From: Sphingopyxis sp. FD7
Lineage (GTDB): Bacteria; Pseudomonadota; Alphaproteobacteria; Sphingomonadales; Sphingomonadaceae
DNA: 64,000 bases
Direction of reading: 5' to 3'
NCBI RefSeq assembly: GCF_003609835.1
Contig: NZ_AP017898.1
Span: forward strand, 3,589,501-3,653,500
The notes below the pieces were generated by a model. That model saw only the letters and a program-made list of their open reading frames with translations, did no database searches and was not told the DNA's origin. The translations under genes were made by a program, and so were the position numbers. Below, piece by piece: positions 34,749-41,738 of this stretch (its first letter is position 1; each line of letters begins with the position of its first letter).

Positions 34749-34950
34749 GGCGATGGTAGCTCATACTGATCCCGTCAGAAGCTGGGGCCTATGGCCCTGT
34801 GGGGAGATTGTTTCCCCGACTACCACCTGCGTCTCGGCCGGGGGTGGCGTCGCGCCGCGCCCGCCCGGGACCGGGCGCGGCAAACCCGAGGTACAAACGC
34901 TCCGGAACAGTGTTCTCCGACAGGCTTACGGGCGCCGGCATTTCATCGCC
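34749..34950 (+). ncRNA. Predicted retron msr-msd RNA
   Basis: The gap between the HNH gene and the small peptide gene has retron RNA features. Terminal complementary segments GGCGATG (34749-34755, a1) and CATCGCC (34944-34950, a2). A TAGC just inside a1 (34757-34760) that could supply the branching G (34759). Small msr-like stems at 34785-34797 and 34801-34817. A 10-bp G/C stem at 34854-34881 with an 8-nt loop as a candidate msd hairpin. An RT gene with retron motifs follows. The boundaries and the branch G are inference; the a1/a2 pairing is only 7 bp. Confidence 0.5.
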
Positions 34951-34975
34951 GGTGTAGCCGAAAGGAGAAAGACCA

Positions 34976-35104
34976 ATGAGCAGCGATCCTCGCACGCAGC
35001 GGCATCACCCGCCGCCGGACCCCTCGCGATGGCTCTTCGCAATGAAGGTGCTGGTAGCGATCGGGCAGGTAGTGGTTTTGGTGAAGAAGATTTTTCACGA
35101 GTAA
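34976..35104 (+). CDS. Small hydrophobic peptide gene in the retron unit (toxin candidate)
   Basis: A 42-codon frame too short for most gene callers: ATG at 34976, stop TAA at 35102, with a strong AAAGGAGAA ribosome binding site 7 nt upstream. The product has a Pro/His-rich N-terminus (SSDPRTQRHHPPPDPSR) and a hydrophobic helix ending in Lys residues (WLFAMKVLVAIGQVVVLVKK), like many small membrane-acting toxins. It lies 26 nt after the predicted RNA and 25 nt before the HTH gene. I know no named family. A toxin role is a hypothesis from size, helix and position. Confidence 0.55.
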   Translation: MSSDPRTQRHHPPPDPSRWLFAMKVLVAIGQVVVLVKKIFHE

Positions 35105-35129
35105 TTGATGACCTCGGGACAGCCGAACG

Positions 35130-35444
35130 ATGACGAAGCGCCCAATGATCAACGAGGCGCTGCGTCTGCTCCGTCTTTACTGCCGATACTCCCAAGCTGA
35201 GATGGCAGAGCGGCTTTCGGTCGCTCAATCCATGATCTCCGACATCGAGAGGGGCCAGAAGAACGTAACCATGGACCTGTTGGAGGGCTACAGTAGGGCC
35301 GTGAACATCCGCATGTCGCAGTTGCTGTTCTTCGCCGAAGAGATCGAGGGCGAACCCATTGCCCGCCGCGGTCAGCTGATCGTGGCCGAAAAGGTTCTGC
35401 AACTCCTCGACAAGATGAAGCCGACAGAACGTGAAGCGGCGTAA
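35130..35444 (+). CDS. XRE-family HTH protein of the retron unit
   Basis: Protein of 104 residues: helix-turn-helix ALRLLRLYCRYSQAEMAERLSVAQSMISDIERGQKNVTMDLLEGYSRAVNI (about 9-60), then a helical tail. The RT gene starts 14 nt before its stop, so the two are coupled. Some retrons (as I recall, the type VI class) carry exactly such a small HTH protein as accessory. It could be a repressor, an antitoxin to the 42-residue peptide, or an msDNA-binding sensor. The palindrome at 34690-34708 is a plausible target. Confidence 0.8.
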   Translation: MTKRPMINEALRLLRLYCRYSQAEMAERLSVAQSMISDIERGQKNVTMDLLEGYSRAVNIRMSQLLFFAEEIEGEPIARRGQLIVAEKVLQLLDKMKPTEREAA

Positions 35445-36477
35445 GCAGCAAGAATACGAGCGCTATCCTTTCAGCGACTCGCCTTGGACGCAGGACCTCA
35501 CTCAGAGAGACCTCGCAGAACTGATCGGTTGGAAGAAGCATCAGCTCGAAGCACTTGTCCGCGACAAAGAGCGCTACACGAGGCGTAAGACAGAGCTGAT
35601 CGGGTCAAAGTTGCGGGACCTGGCGGTACCCACGGGCAAGCTCCGCACTGTCCACGAGCGGCTGAAGTTCCACCTCAACAAGATCAAGCAGCCGACCTAC
35701 CTGTTCAGCCCGCGAAAGGGTCGCTCACAGCGCGACAATGCAGAGCATCATGTCGAGCAGGTTCAGTTCCTCAGCCTAGACATCAAACAATTCTATCCAT
35801 CGACCAGTGACGAACACATCTTTCGCTGGGCCTACTATGTCGCTGGTCTCAGGAGCGACGTTGCAGGACTGCTCGTCAAACTCATCGCGATTGATGGCAA
35901 AATGCCGTTCGGCTCGCCTGTCAGCCCTGTCCTGACCACGCACGTACACCGCTCAATGTTTGACGAAATCTATGAACTTTGCCGCAGCCAAGGTCTCAAG
36001 ATGTCGCTCTGGGTCGATGACCTCACGGTTTCCGGCCAGTTCGTCCGGGGCGAGCTGGTAGAGGCTATCAGAGTCATAATCCGCAGGCAGGGATTCAAGA
36101 CCCACAAGATCAAGTTCCGCTCTGTCGGGCGTGCGCAAGGTGGACGCCCTGTCGTGGTCACTGGCGTCCCAGTCCGGGCGAGGCGTGTCGATGCGCCCTT
36201 CTCGCTCCAGAAACGAGTACAGGACGGCTACGCGAAGCTCCGCCCCGACTTGACCGACGTTGAACGCGCCCAAGCAATCGACAGCCTTCTCAGCGCACTC
36301 GGGACTTATCGCTACCACCTTGGTCGCAGCTCCCCAGAAGGGCGCAAAACGGCTGACCGTATGCAGGCACTACGTCAACGGCGGGCGAAGCTTGACCTGA
36401 CCGTCATCACCCAACCGTCTGGGCCAATCAAGCCTTGGGGAACTACGACGCGTGATTCTGACGTGCCTTGGGAATGA
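35431..36477 (+). CDS. Retron-type reverse transcriptase
   Basis: Protein of 348 residues with GTG start. Motifs: FLSLDIKQFYPSTSD (catalytic Asp near residue 117), MPFGSPVSPVLTTHVHRSMFDEI (primer/dNTP region), LWVDDLTVSG (active-site Asp pair at 196-197) and GGRPVVVTGVPV, whose VTG (243-245) is the retron signature that binds the msr. The usual YxDD is WVDD here, an unusual substitution at the position before the aspartates. It overlaps the HTH gene. It should make branched msDNA from the RNA encoded about 500 nt upstream. Group II intron or diversity-generating RT is less likely, as no maturase or variable repeat is seen. Confidence 0.85.
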   Translation: MKRRKQQEYERYPFSDSPWTQDLTQRDLAELIGWKKHQLEALVRDKERYTRRKTELIGSKLRDLAVPTGKLRTVHERLKFHLNKIKQPTYLFSPRKGRSQRDNAEHHVEQVQFLSLDIKQFYPSTSDEHIFRWAYYVAGLRSDVAGLLVKLIAIDGKMPFGSPVSPVLTTHVHRSMFDEIYELCRSQGLKMSLWVDDLTVSGQFVRGELVEAIRVIIRRQGFKTHKIKFRSVGRAQGGRPVVVTGVPVRARRVDAPFSLQKRVQDGYAKLRPDLTDVERAQAIDSLLSALGTYRYHLGRSSPEGRKTADRMQALRQRRAKLDLTVITQPSGPIKPWGTTTRDSDVPWE

Positions 36478-36618
36478 CCCACCTCTGATCGCTGATCAGC
36501 TAAGAGACGCGATTGGCATTATCGATAACGATCGACCGCTTTCGGGGATTCGCTGCGGAAGTCGAAATGACCGGGATGGGGCGCTTTGCCGCCGTCCTTG
36601 GCGTATCGGGATGGTCGT

Positions 36619-37390
36619 TCACTTGTGCAGAAGCAGTTTGCGAAAGCCGCCATCCACCAGGCGGCGCGCTTCGGCGATGAGCCGGAGCGTGTGGCGCCTC
36701 TCGCCTGATCCCTTCCAGGTCGCGCCAGCCAGCGGGCGATGGTGTGGAAACACGAGGGCGAATGCGAGGTCACGTGTTCCCGCACCGGCCTCTAGCCCGT
36801 CGCATATGGCAAGCAAATGGATGAGCCGACCGCGACGATAGCCGGTCGGCCCCGCCGCGCGATCCGGACCATGCGAAAGGTTGTCCGCCATCCGCTCAAA
36901 GTGAAGCGCGGCGGAAAGCCGCTCGGGCGCAGACCGGTCACGCAAGATGATCAGGCTCTCGGCACTACCGGGCAAAAGCGGGCGAAGGCAAAGGCGAAGC
37001 CGCGCCGTGCCCGACCCTGCCACGACATGATGCTCGTCATGCCCCTGTCCATCGACCAGCGGCTCAAAGCCGGAAGGGAGCGGGACTGTCGAGATATCGG
37101 CAGTCGCCAGCACGATCACGTCTGGCGCGGCGAGTGGCGACCACAGCGCAGGGCTGATGCGCGGGTCGGCATCCGGCGCAGTGGGGAAAGCTCAGCCCCC
37201 ACCGCCCGGCCAGACCCTCCTTTTCGGCAAAGGCACTGTCGGGATGGGCAGCAATCCGCTCGCGGGTTTCGGCATGGTCGCGCCGGTAGTCGGGATTGCG
37301 TTGCAGGAATTCCTGCGCAAAATCCGCATAGTCATGGTGCCGGTATTGATCCGCAGTCGGCTCCGACCGCCATGAAATACCCCCGGACAT
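36619..37390 (-). pseudogene. DUF6499/DUF2285 ICE regulator, split by a 1-nt frameshift
   Basis: The start (37390) encodes SGGISWRSEPTADQYRHHDYADFAQEFLQRNPDYRRDH, a DUF6499-type N-terminus. The frame breaks at a run of four C (plus-strand GGGG 37183-37186), after which the proper continuation TAPDADPRISPALWSPLAAPD and the DUF2285 region to LVDGGFRKLLLHK lie in the next frame. Removing one C restores a protein of about 256 residues. This is either an inactivating insertion, a sequencing error, or slippage on the short homopolymer. The 155-nt gap upstream shows nothing. Confidence 0.75.
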
Positions 37391-37545
37391 GAGCCCTCCG
37401 CAAAGCAAAGGCAAGCTGGCCAAGCCTCAAATCATTGACCGGTAAAGAAAAGGAGCAAGTAGCAAAGTGGGCGGGAGTTTGTGCGCGCAGAAGGACTATG
37501 GCGGGGTGTTCAACTACGAAGAATTACGCAGCGCAGCACTGGTAG

Positions 37546-37812
37546 TCACTGATTTCGCGACTTTTCCAGCAGCTGGCGATAGCCTTGTTCGGTCATCCAG
37601 CGCGCCCGCGCGAGATGGCTGTCATGGACAAGGCGCGCGCGTTCGGGGTCGGATTCGAAAGCGAGGCCGAACACGATCCGGGCTACTTCCTGCCATTCCG
37701 CACCTTCTTCGGCGGCGTCGAGCAGGCGCAAATAGGTAACAAAATGGCGCTCGTCATAGGCCGTAACCTGGTCGTCACTGGGCGCACGGTCCTCGAACGA
37801 AGGAACTGTCAT
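37546..37812 (-). CDS. DUF2285-like DNA-binding domain protein
   Basis: Protein of 88 residues: VTAYDERHFVTYLRLLDAAEEGAEWQEVARIVFGLAFESDPERARLVHDSHLARARWMTEQGYRQLLEKS. The (L/V)HDSHLARARWMTE(Q/H)GYR ending is typical of the short DUF2285 proteins next to DUF6499 genes on ICEs. A small helical DNA-binding domain is likely; the target is unknown. It is divergent from the XRE gene 230 nt away. Confidence 0.75.
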   Translation of the reverse strand: MTVPSFEDRAPSDDQVTAYDERHFVTYLRLLDAAEEGAEWQEVARIVFGLAFESDPERARLVHDSHLARARWMTEQGYRQLLEKSRNQ

Positions 37813-37992
37813 AGGTCGAGCCTCCGCTTCGACTCGAATTTCATGGAACGAGGTGTATCAGAAGATTCCTCCAAACTGGTGAATTCCTCGCTTGTCCCCA
37901 TTTGGGGAAGATGGGGTGCGCCGCAGGGCATGACCGGATCTGTCGCAGAATTGTGCGGTTTAGCAGCACGTTGCCCTTCGAGCGCGGTACTT

Positions 37993-38021
37993 CAGAGTAT
38001 ACTCCGTGGTTAAATACTCTG
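37993..38021. promoter_or_regulatory. Operator candidate upstream of the XRE regulator
   Basis: Perfect 8-bp inverted repeat CAGAGTAT (37993-38000) and ATACTCTG (38014-38021). The first arm is also part of a perfect 10-bp palindrome GAGTATACTC (37995-38004). It lies 21-50 nt before the XRE gene start, where controller-type HTH proteins bind to regulate themselves. Confidence 0.45.
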
Positions 38022-38042
38022 CAATGATGGTCTTCCGGCGCA

Positions 38043-38252
38043 ATGACATTGCGCGAGGTCCTGGCGAAAAACTTGAAACGGCACCGGTTGGCAGCGGGGT
38101 TGTCGCAGGAAGAACTCGCCCATCGCGCTGAAGTCGACCGGACCTATGTCAGCAGCCTCGAGCGGTGCCAGTATGCGGCGACTGTCGACGTGATCGAAAA
38201 GCTGGCGCGTGAACTCGAGGTCGACGCTGCGCTTCTGCTAGAACGACCCTGA
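38043..38252 (+). CDS. Small XRE-family transcriptional regulator (controller-like)
   Basis: Protein of 69 residues that is a single HTH_3 domain: NLKRHRLAAGLSQEELAHRAEVDRTYVSSLERCQYAATVDVIEKLARELEVDAALLLE. Its size matches restriction controller (C) proteins and ICE regulators. There is no clear Shine-Dalgarno before the ATG. It probably binds the palindromes just upstream. It is convergent with the DUF736 gene across a strong terminator. Confidence 0.85.
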   Translation: MTLREVLAKNLKRHRLAAGLSQEELAHRAEVDRTYVSSLERCQYAATVDVIEKLARELEVDAALLLERP

Positions 38253-38282
38253 GCGCCAGCAAGGCCTCGATCGCACGACAAA

Positions 38283-38309
38283 GCCCCGCCCGGCGGTGCC
38301 GGGCGGGGC
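38283..38309. terminator. Bidirectional terminator between XRE and DUF736 genes
   Basis: Perfect 12-bp G/C stem (38283-38294 with 38298-38309) with a GGT loop between two convergent genes. On the minus strand it is followed by TTTGT, fitting intrinsic termination of the DUF736 transcript. Confidence 0.75.
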
Positions 38310-38321
38310 CTGTCTGGCCGG

Positions 38322-38642
38322 TCAGTCGCCGTTGGTGCGGCGCGCCCGCGACCAGATCAGGTTGAAGCTCTTGCCGTCTTCGTCGTCGAACAGGTTGGCG
38401 AAGATCGGGGCGGTGAAGCTGGGATCGTCGAGCTTGACCGAGAGGTAGTCGCGGCCTTCGTTCGAACGCTTGGTCCAGGCGGCTCCGATTTCCGCGCGGC
38501 CGACGAAGACCCGGTGCGACGGTGCGTTTTCGTTGTCGCTTTCTTCGGGGACGATGCGGACGTTCTTCTGCTGCACCGACATGGTGACGATCTCGCCCTT
38601 GTATTCGTTGCCGGTCTTGGTGAAAGTTCCGATGTTTGCCAT
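38322..38642 (-). CDS. DUF736 protein (second copy)
   Basis: Protein of 106 residues: MANIGTFTKTGNEYKGEIVTMSVQQKNVRIVPEESDNENAPSHRV, IGAAWTKRSNEGRDYLSVKLDDPSF and NLFDDEDGKSFNLIWSRA. It is clearly homologous to the copy at 28950-29279 but diverged, so they are old paralogues. Function unknown. The start MANIGTF is the family N-terminus; a longer frame runs into the structured leader. Confidence 0.9.
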   Translation of the reverse strand: MANIGTFTKTGNEYKGEIVTMSVQQKNVRIVPEESDNENAPSHRVFVGRAEIGAAWTKRSNEGRDYLSVKLDDPSFTAPIFANLFDDEDGKSFNLIWSRARRTNGD

Positions 38643-38701
38643 GATCAATTCCTTCAAGTTGCTCGAACCCGCGCCCATCGCGGCCTCGATGGCTGGTTGA
38701 A

Positions 38702-38864
38702 GGCAGGGGCTTGCGCCCGCTGCACCCGCAGGGCCGGAACGGAGGTGGAGGACACGGGGCCGGCGGGTTTCTTGCCTCGCGAGGAATGGGTCGCAGAGCC
38801 AGGGGAAGAAACCGGGCGGCCCCGCGTTGCAGCAAGGGATCAAGCGGCGAAGCCATCCCCTGCC
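38702..38864 (-). promoter_or_regulatory. Long nested hairpin in the DUF736 leader
   Basis: Three nested complementary segments: 38702-38709 with 38857-38864 (GGCAGGGG/CCCCTGCC), 38719-38724 with 38828-38833 (GCTGCA/TGCAGC), and 38756-38773 with 38806-38823 (18 nt, two mismatches). A CCTCGCGAGG palindrome (38775-38784) lies inside the loop. On the minus strand this is the untranslated leader of the DUF736 gene. The remainder of the 606-nt gap (38865-39248) shows only a terminator-like hairpin. Confidence 0.55.
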
Positions 38865-39205
38865 AACCAAAGCCATTGAAGAGGTCGCATTGGGTTTGGG
38901 TCGTACTTGAGATGGAAATCCATGGCTCTCTATCGGACCTCACAGACTGGCGCTGTAGAGGATCGGGATCAGCCTCTGTTGGTGTCCGCAGTTACGCCCG
39001 CACTCCCGAATTGCGGCATCGGGAAATCACCTGTCACCAGTCGTCCGGAACCGCGCTCTATCAGACCGCTCATCCAGCTTCGGCCCAGCCCTCGGTCCTT
39101 GGGTCAGGCTGGATCCTGACACCGCCCCGGCAGCCACCGACGCGATTGAGACAGAGCCCACCCTGATCCTCCGCTACCCCGTCCCGGCTGGCTCTGACCG
39201 GGCAT

Positions 39206-39233
39206 GCCCCGTCCGGCAGCCGCCGGGCGGGGC
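39206..39233. terminator. Terminator-like G/C hairpin downstream of the membrane protein gene
   Basis: A 12-bp stem with one G-T pair (39206-39217 with 39222-39233, loop AGCC). Its right arm is identical to that of the terminator at 38283-38309. It lies 16 nt after the stop of the minus-strand membrane protein gene. No T-run follows, so efficiency is uncertain. Confidence 0.45.
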
Positions 39234-39248
39234 TTCGCGTGAACGTCG

Positions 39249-39653
39249 TCAGCGGGCGGAGCGGCTCCACTGCGCCCATGAAGTCGCAGCGATCACGCCG
39301 CCGCCGATCAACGAAACGACCGTGGGCCAGATGCTGACGGGCATCGTCGCTGCGGCGATGCCGTGGACCGCGTGGTAGCCAGCGATGGCCGCTGGCATGG
39401 CAAAGACGAGACCGATGGCGGCGCGGGCAAGGTCGGAACGAGCCAGACCGAGCGCGATTTGGGCAAGTGCAATGGTTGCGATGCCAGCCAAGGTCGCCGC
39501 GACCAGTGCGGCAACCAGGCCGTGGTCAGAATGGTAAGTGACCGATGCGGCAGCGAAGCCCACGAACAGAGGCAGAGCATGCACCGAGAGGCGAATAAGC
39601 AGCGCGCAGCACATGTAGACTGCGACAATTACGAGTGTGAGACCGATCAACAT
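39249..39653 (-). CDS. Small polytopic membrane protein, unknown function
   Basis: Protein of 134 residues with about four hydrophobic helices: LTLVIVAVYMCCALLIRL, ALPLFVGFAAASVTYH, GLVAALVAATLAGIATIALAQIALG and AAIGLVFAMPAAIAGYHAVHGIA, then a C-terminal helix. AAGGAGG precedes the start MLIGLTLVIV. I do not recognise a named family. Its position among DUF736, DUF2493 and primase genes marks it as ICE accessory. Confidence 0.7.
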   Translation of the reverse strand: MLIGLTLVIVAVYMCCALLIRLSVHALPLFVGFAAASVTYHSDHGLVAALVAATLAGIATIALAQIALGLARSDLARAAIGLVFAMPAAIAGYHAVHGIAAATMPVSIWPTVVSLIGGGVIAATSWAQWSRSAR

Positions 39654-39797
39654 GGCGTCCTCCTTGAAATCAAGGATAAGGGACGCGCTCTCCACCACCA
39701 CCGCAGCGCAATTTGCCGAGAGTTCATAGCAGACATGCGAACTGGCCGGAATAGCCATTGGGCATCCGGCCTGTCCGGCAAGCGCGTTGTGCCGCGT

Positions 39798-39962
39798 TCA
39801 GGGATTGAACGGGTCATATTCGTGGATCACGCTGCCGGGATCGCCATCGAACTCGGAAGTGGGAACGGCGGCATAACCGTTACCGGCCTGAAACAAGGTG
39901 ACGCAGACCATCAGGGTGCGGGCGAGGCTCCAGGCGTGACGCTGTGCGGTCTTGAGTGACAT
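39798..39962 (-). CDS. Small exported protein, unknown function
   Basis: Short gene of 54 codons with AGGAG 8 nt before the ATG. The product has a basic start and hydrophobic core (AWSLARTLMVCVTLFQAGNGYA), then VPTSEFDGDPGSVIHEYDPFNP. That is consistent with a signal peptide and a mature peptide of about 25 residues ending in EYDPFNP. A longer frame to 40034 lacks a good start. Function unknown. The following 250 nt (39963-40215) show no gene. Confidence 0.55.
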   Translation of the reverse strand: MSLKTAQRHAWSLARTLMVCVTLFQAGNGYAAVPTSEFDGDPGSVIHEYDPFNP

Positions 39963-40215
39963 GTTCGAGCTCCTGTCTCGGAGCAGGGACCATCCCCGCT
40001 CGACAGGCCCCGGACAGACGGCGCAAAGCCGCAATCACCACGAAGGCGACAGACGAAGTGGCCGCACGCGAACGCGTAGCGGACCCTTCACGGGTTGATT
40101 GAAGGAGGCTTGGGGTCGGCCACCGGATTGGCCTTTGAGAGCGGGATGTCCTCCCAGACCTAGAGGTATAAAGGGGCACTGGAGCAGCTTGCAGTGACAG
40201 GGTAAATGCACTTTG

Positions 40216-40749
40216 ATGAACACGTTGCCTAAGTCGATAACTCCGGAGCTGCTGAGCTTTTGTCGGTCCATTTCGCTGGAACGGCCAGTCTACATTCGAT
40301 CAAAGCGGTCGTCGGATGCACAGATGTCGGCATGCTTCGACAATGTGGCTCGAAAGATTACGAGAGCTGGCGGGACCATCGCCTACGGGTGGGCAGTATG
40401 GCACATTCCCGGTCTTTATTTTGAAGCGGAGCATCACGGTGTTTGGCGCAAGCGGAACGGCGAGTTGATCGACGTAAGTCCGCAATTGGGCGATGTCTCG
40501 AAGATCCTATTCCTGCCAGATGCTGCCGCCGTCTATGATCCTACGCAATTTCGGTCCAACGTGATCGCTTCCGTAAGCGACACACCAATCGCGACCGAGT
40601 TCGTCGCGCTTGCTAAAGCCCGAAACGCCATTCTCGACCGTTACAGGACTGGCGAACATATTTCGGTAATGCTGAGCGCGGCCGATCAATCCATGCTTGA
40701 TACTATTACGCGTCGCTTGAACGAGCTTTGGAATTTGGCTGGAAATTGA
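40216..40749 (+). CDS. Hypothetical protein, cargo-like plus-strand gene
   Basis: Protein of 177 residues, no named family recognised. A conserved-looking core is present: GGTIAYGWAVWHIPGLYFEAEHHGVWRKRNGELIDVSP (about 52-90), with Trp, Glu, His-His and Asp that could be functional, followed by a helical C-terminus. It is the only plus-strand gene between 38.3 and 52 kb. Its base composition looks less G+C-rich than its neighbours, so it is probably a recent single-gene insertion. Starts at ATG 40216; a TTG one codon earlier is possible. Confidence 0.6.
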   Translation: MNTLPKSITPELLSFCRSISLERPVYIRSKRSSDAQMSACFDNVARKITRAGGTIAYGWAVWHIPGLYFEAEHHGVWRKRNGELIDVSPQLGDVSKILFLPDAAAVYDPTQFRSNVIASVSDTPIATEFVALAKARNAILDRYRTGEHISVMLSAADQSMLDTITRRLNELWNLAGN

Positions 40750-40766
40750 AAGGATAGATCTGCCTC

Positions 40767-41678
40767 TTATTCGATCATCCAGACTGAGATCCCCATCTTG
40801 CGCGCCTTGTCGACAAGGTTGGCATTGATGCCATTGCCCGGGCAGGCGACCACCGCCTTGGGTAGCGCTTCCAACATCTGATCGTTGCGGCGGAAGGGTG
40901 CCGCCTTCTTGAACCGGTCCCAGTCGGGCCGGAACGGCACATGGACGATCTTGCGATTGCGTGCCCATAGCGAGGCTATGTGCTCGCCGCCGGTAGGATT
41001 CCCGCCGTGGAACAGGACCATGTCGGGATATTTGGCGAGCACCTTGTCGAGCACGGCCCAGATGCGGCCATGATCCTGATAGGCGGGGCCGGAGGTGAAT
41101 GCGATGCGCGTGCCGGTCGGCACAAGGGGTTCGGTTTCCGAACGGCGCTTGGCGGCAAGCAAGTCGCGGCTGTCGATCATGGCGGCGGTCAGAGTGCGGT
41201 GATTGACGAGTGAGCCGGTGCGCGGAGTCCAGGCCTTGCGGAAATGCACTTCGAACTGGTCGGAGGCGGCATCACGCATGAACTCCATGGCGTTGCGGCG
41301 TTCGATCAGCCCGATGCCTTCGCGGATCAGCCGTTCGAGCTCGACCGACTTGACCTCGGAGCCGTCCTGCTCTCGCTGGCTGCGCTTTTGCGCGTCCTCA
41401 TTATCGTCGAGCTCGCGGCTGATGCGGCCTTCAGCGCGGTGGAACAGATTGCCGAGTGCCCAGCACAGGTCTTCAAGATCGGGTTCAAGTCTGGTGTCGA
41501 GCATCGTGGCGATCAGGGCGTCGAACATGTCGGCGACAGCGCCGGCGGCGATGCGTTCATCGGGAAGTGGTCGTGGGTCAGCTTCGTCCGAGAAGGGACG
41601 GTAACCGTAGAGTGCGATTTCATCGAGGAGATGAGCTGTCGGCGAGACTTCATGGTCGGGTTCGTCGGGGAATGTCAT
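40767..41678 (-). CDS. DUF2493 (SLOG-like) protein
   Basis: Protein of 303 residues. The C-terminal half is the DUF2493/YspA-like Rossmann domain: TRIAFTSGPAYQDHGRIWAVLDKVLAKYPDMVLFHGGNPTGGEHIASLWARNRKIVHVPFRPDW, RRNDQMLEALPKAVVACPGNG and a C-terminal KARKMGISVW. SLOG-type domains bind nucleotides or nucleotide-derived ligands. The N-terminal half is an acidic helical region. The start MTFPDEPDHEVSPTAHLLDE begins the family N-terminus. It is preceded by a long structured leader. Confidence 0.85.
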   Translation of the reverse strand: MTFPDEPDHEVSPTAHLLDEIALYGYRPFSDEADPRPLPDERIAAGAVADMFDALIATMLDTRLEPDLEDLCWALGNLFHRAEGRISRELDDNEDAQKRSQREQDGSEVKSVELERLIREGIGLIERRNAMEFMRDAASDQFEVHFRKAWTPRTGSLVNHRTLTAAMIDSRDLLAAKRRSETEPLVPTGTRIAFTSGPAYQDHGRIWAVLDKVLAKYPDMVLFHGGNPTGGEHIASLWARNRKIVHVPFRPDWDRFKKAAPFRRNDQMLEALPKAVVACPGNGINANLVDKARKMGISVWMIE

Positions 41679-41738
41679 GGGGATGATCCTGGGTTCGCAT
41701 GACCGGGCACCTTGCCCGGCCTTCACGGCGATCCCTCT

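Noticed and set aside
34753..35133. Plus-strand frame of 126 codons through the retron RNA
   Set aside because: It runs through the structured RNA, has no good ribosome binding site, and the peptide frame at 34976 has a strong one.
36478..36618. Extra gene between the RT and the DUF2285 pseudogene
   Set aside because: No frame with a start and ribosome binding site; only short antisense frames.
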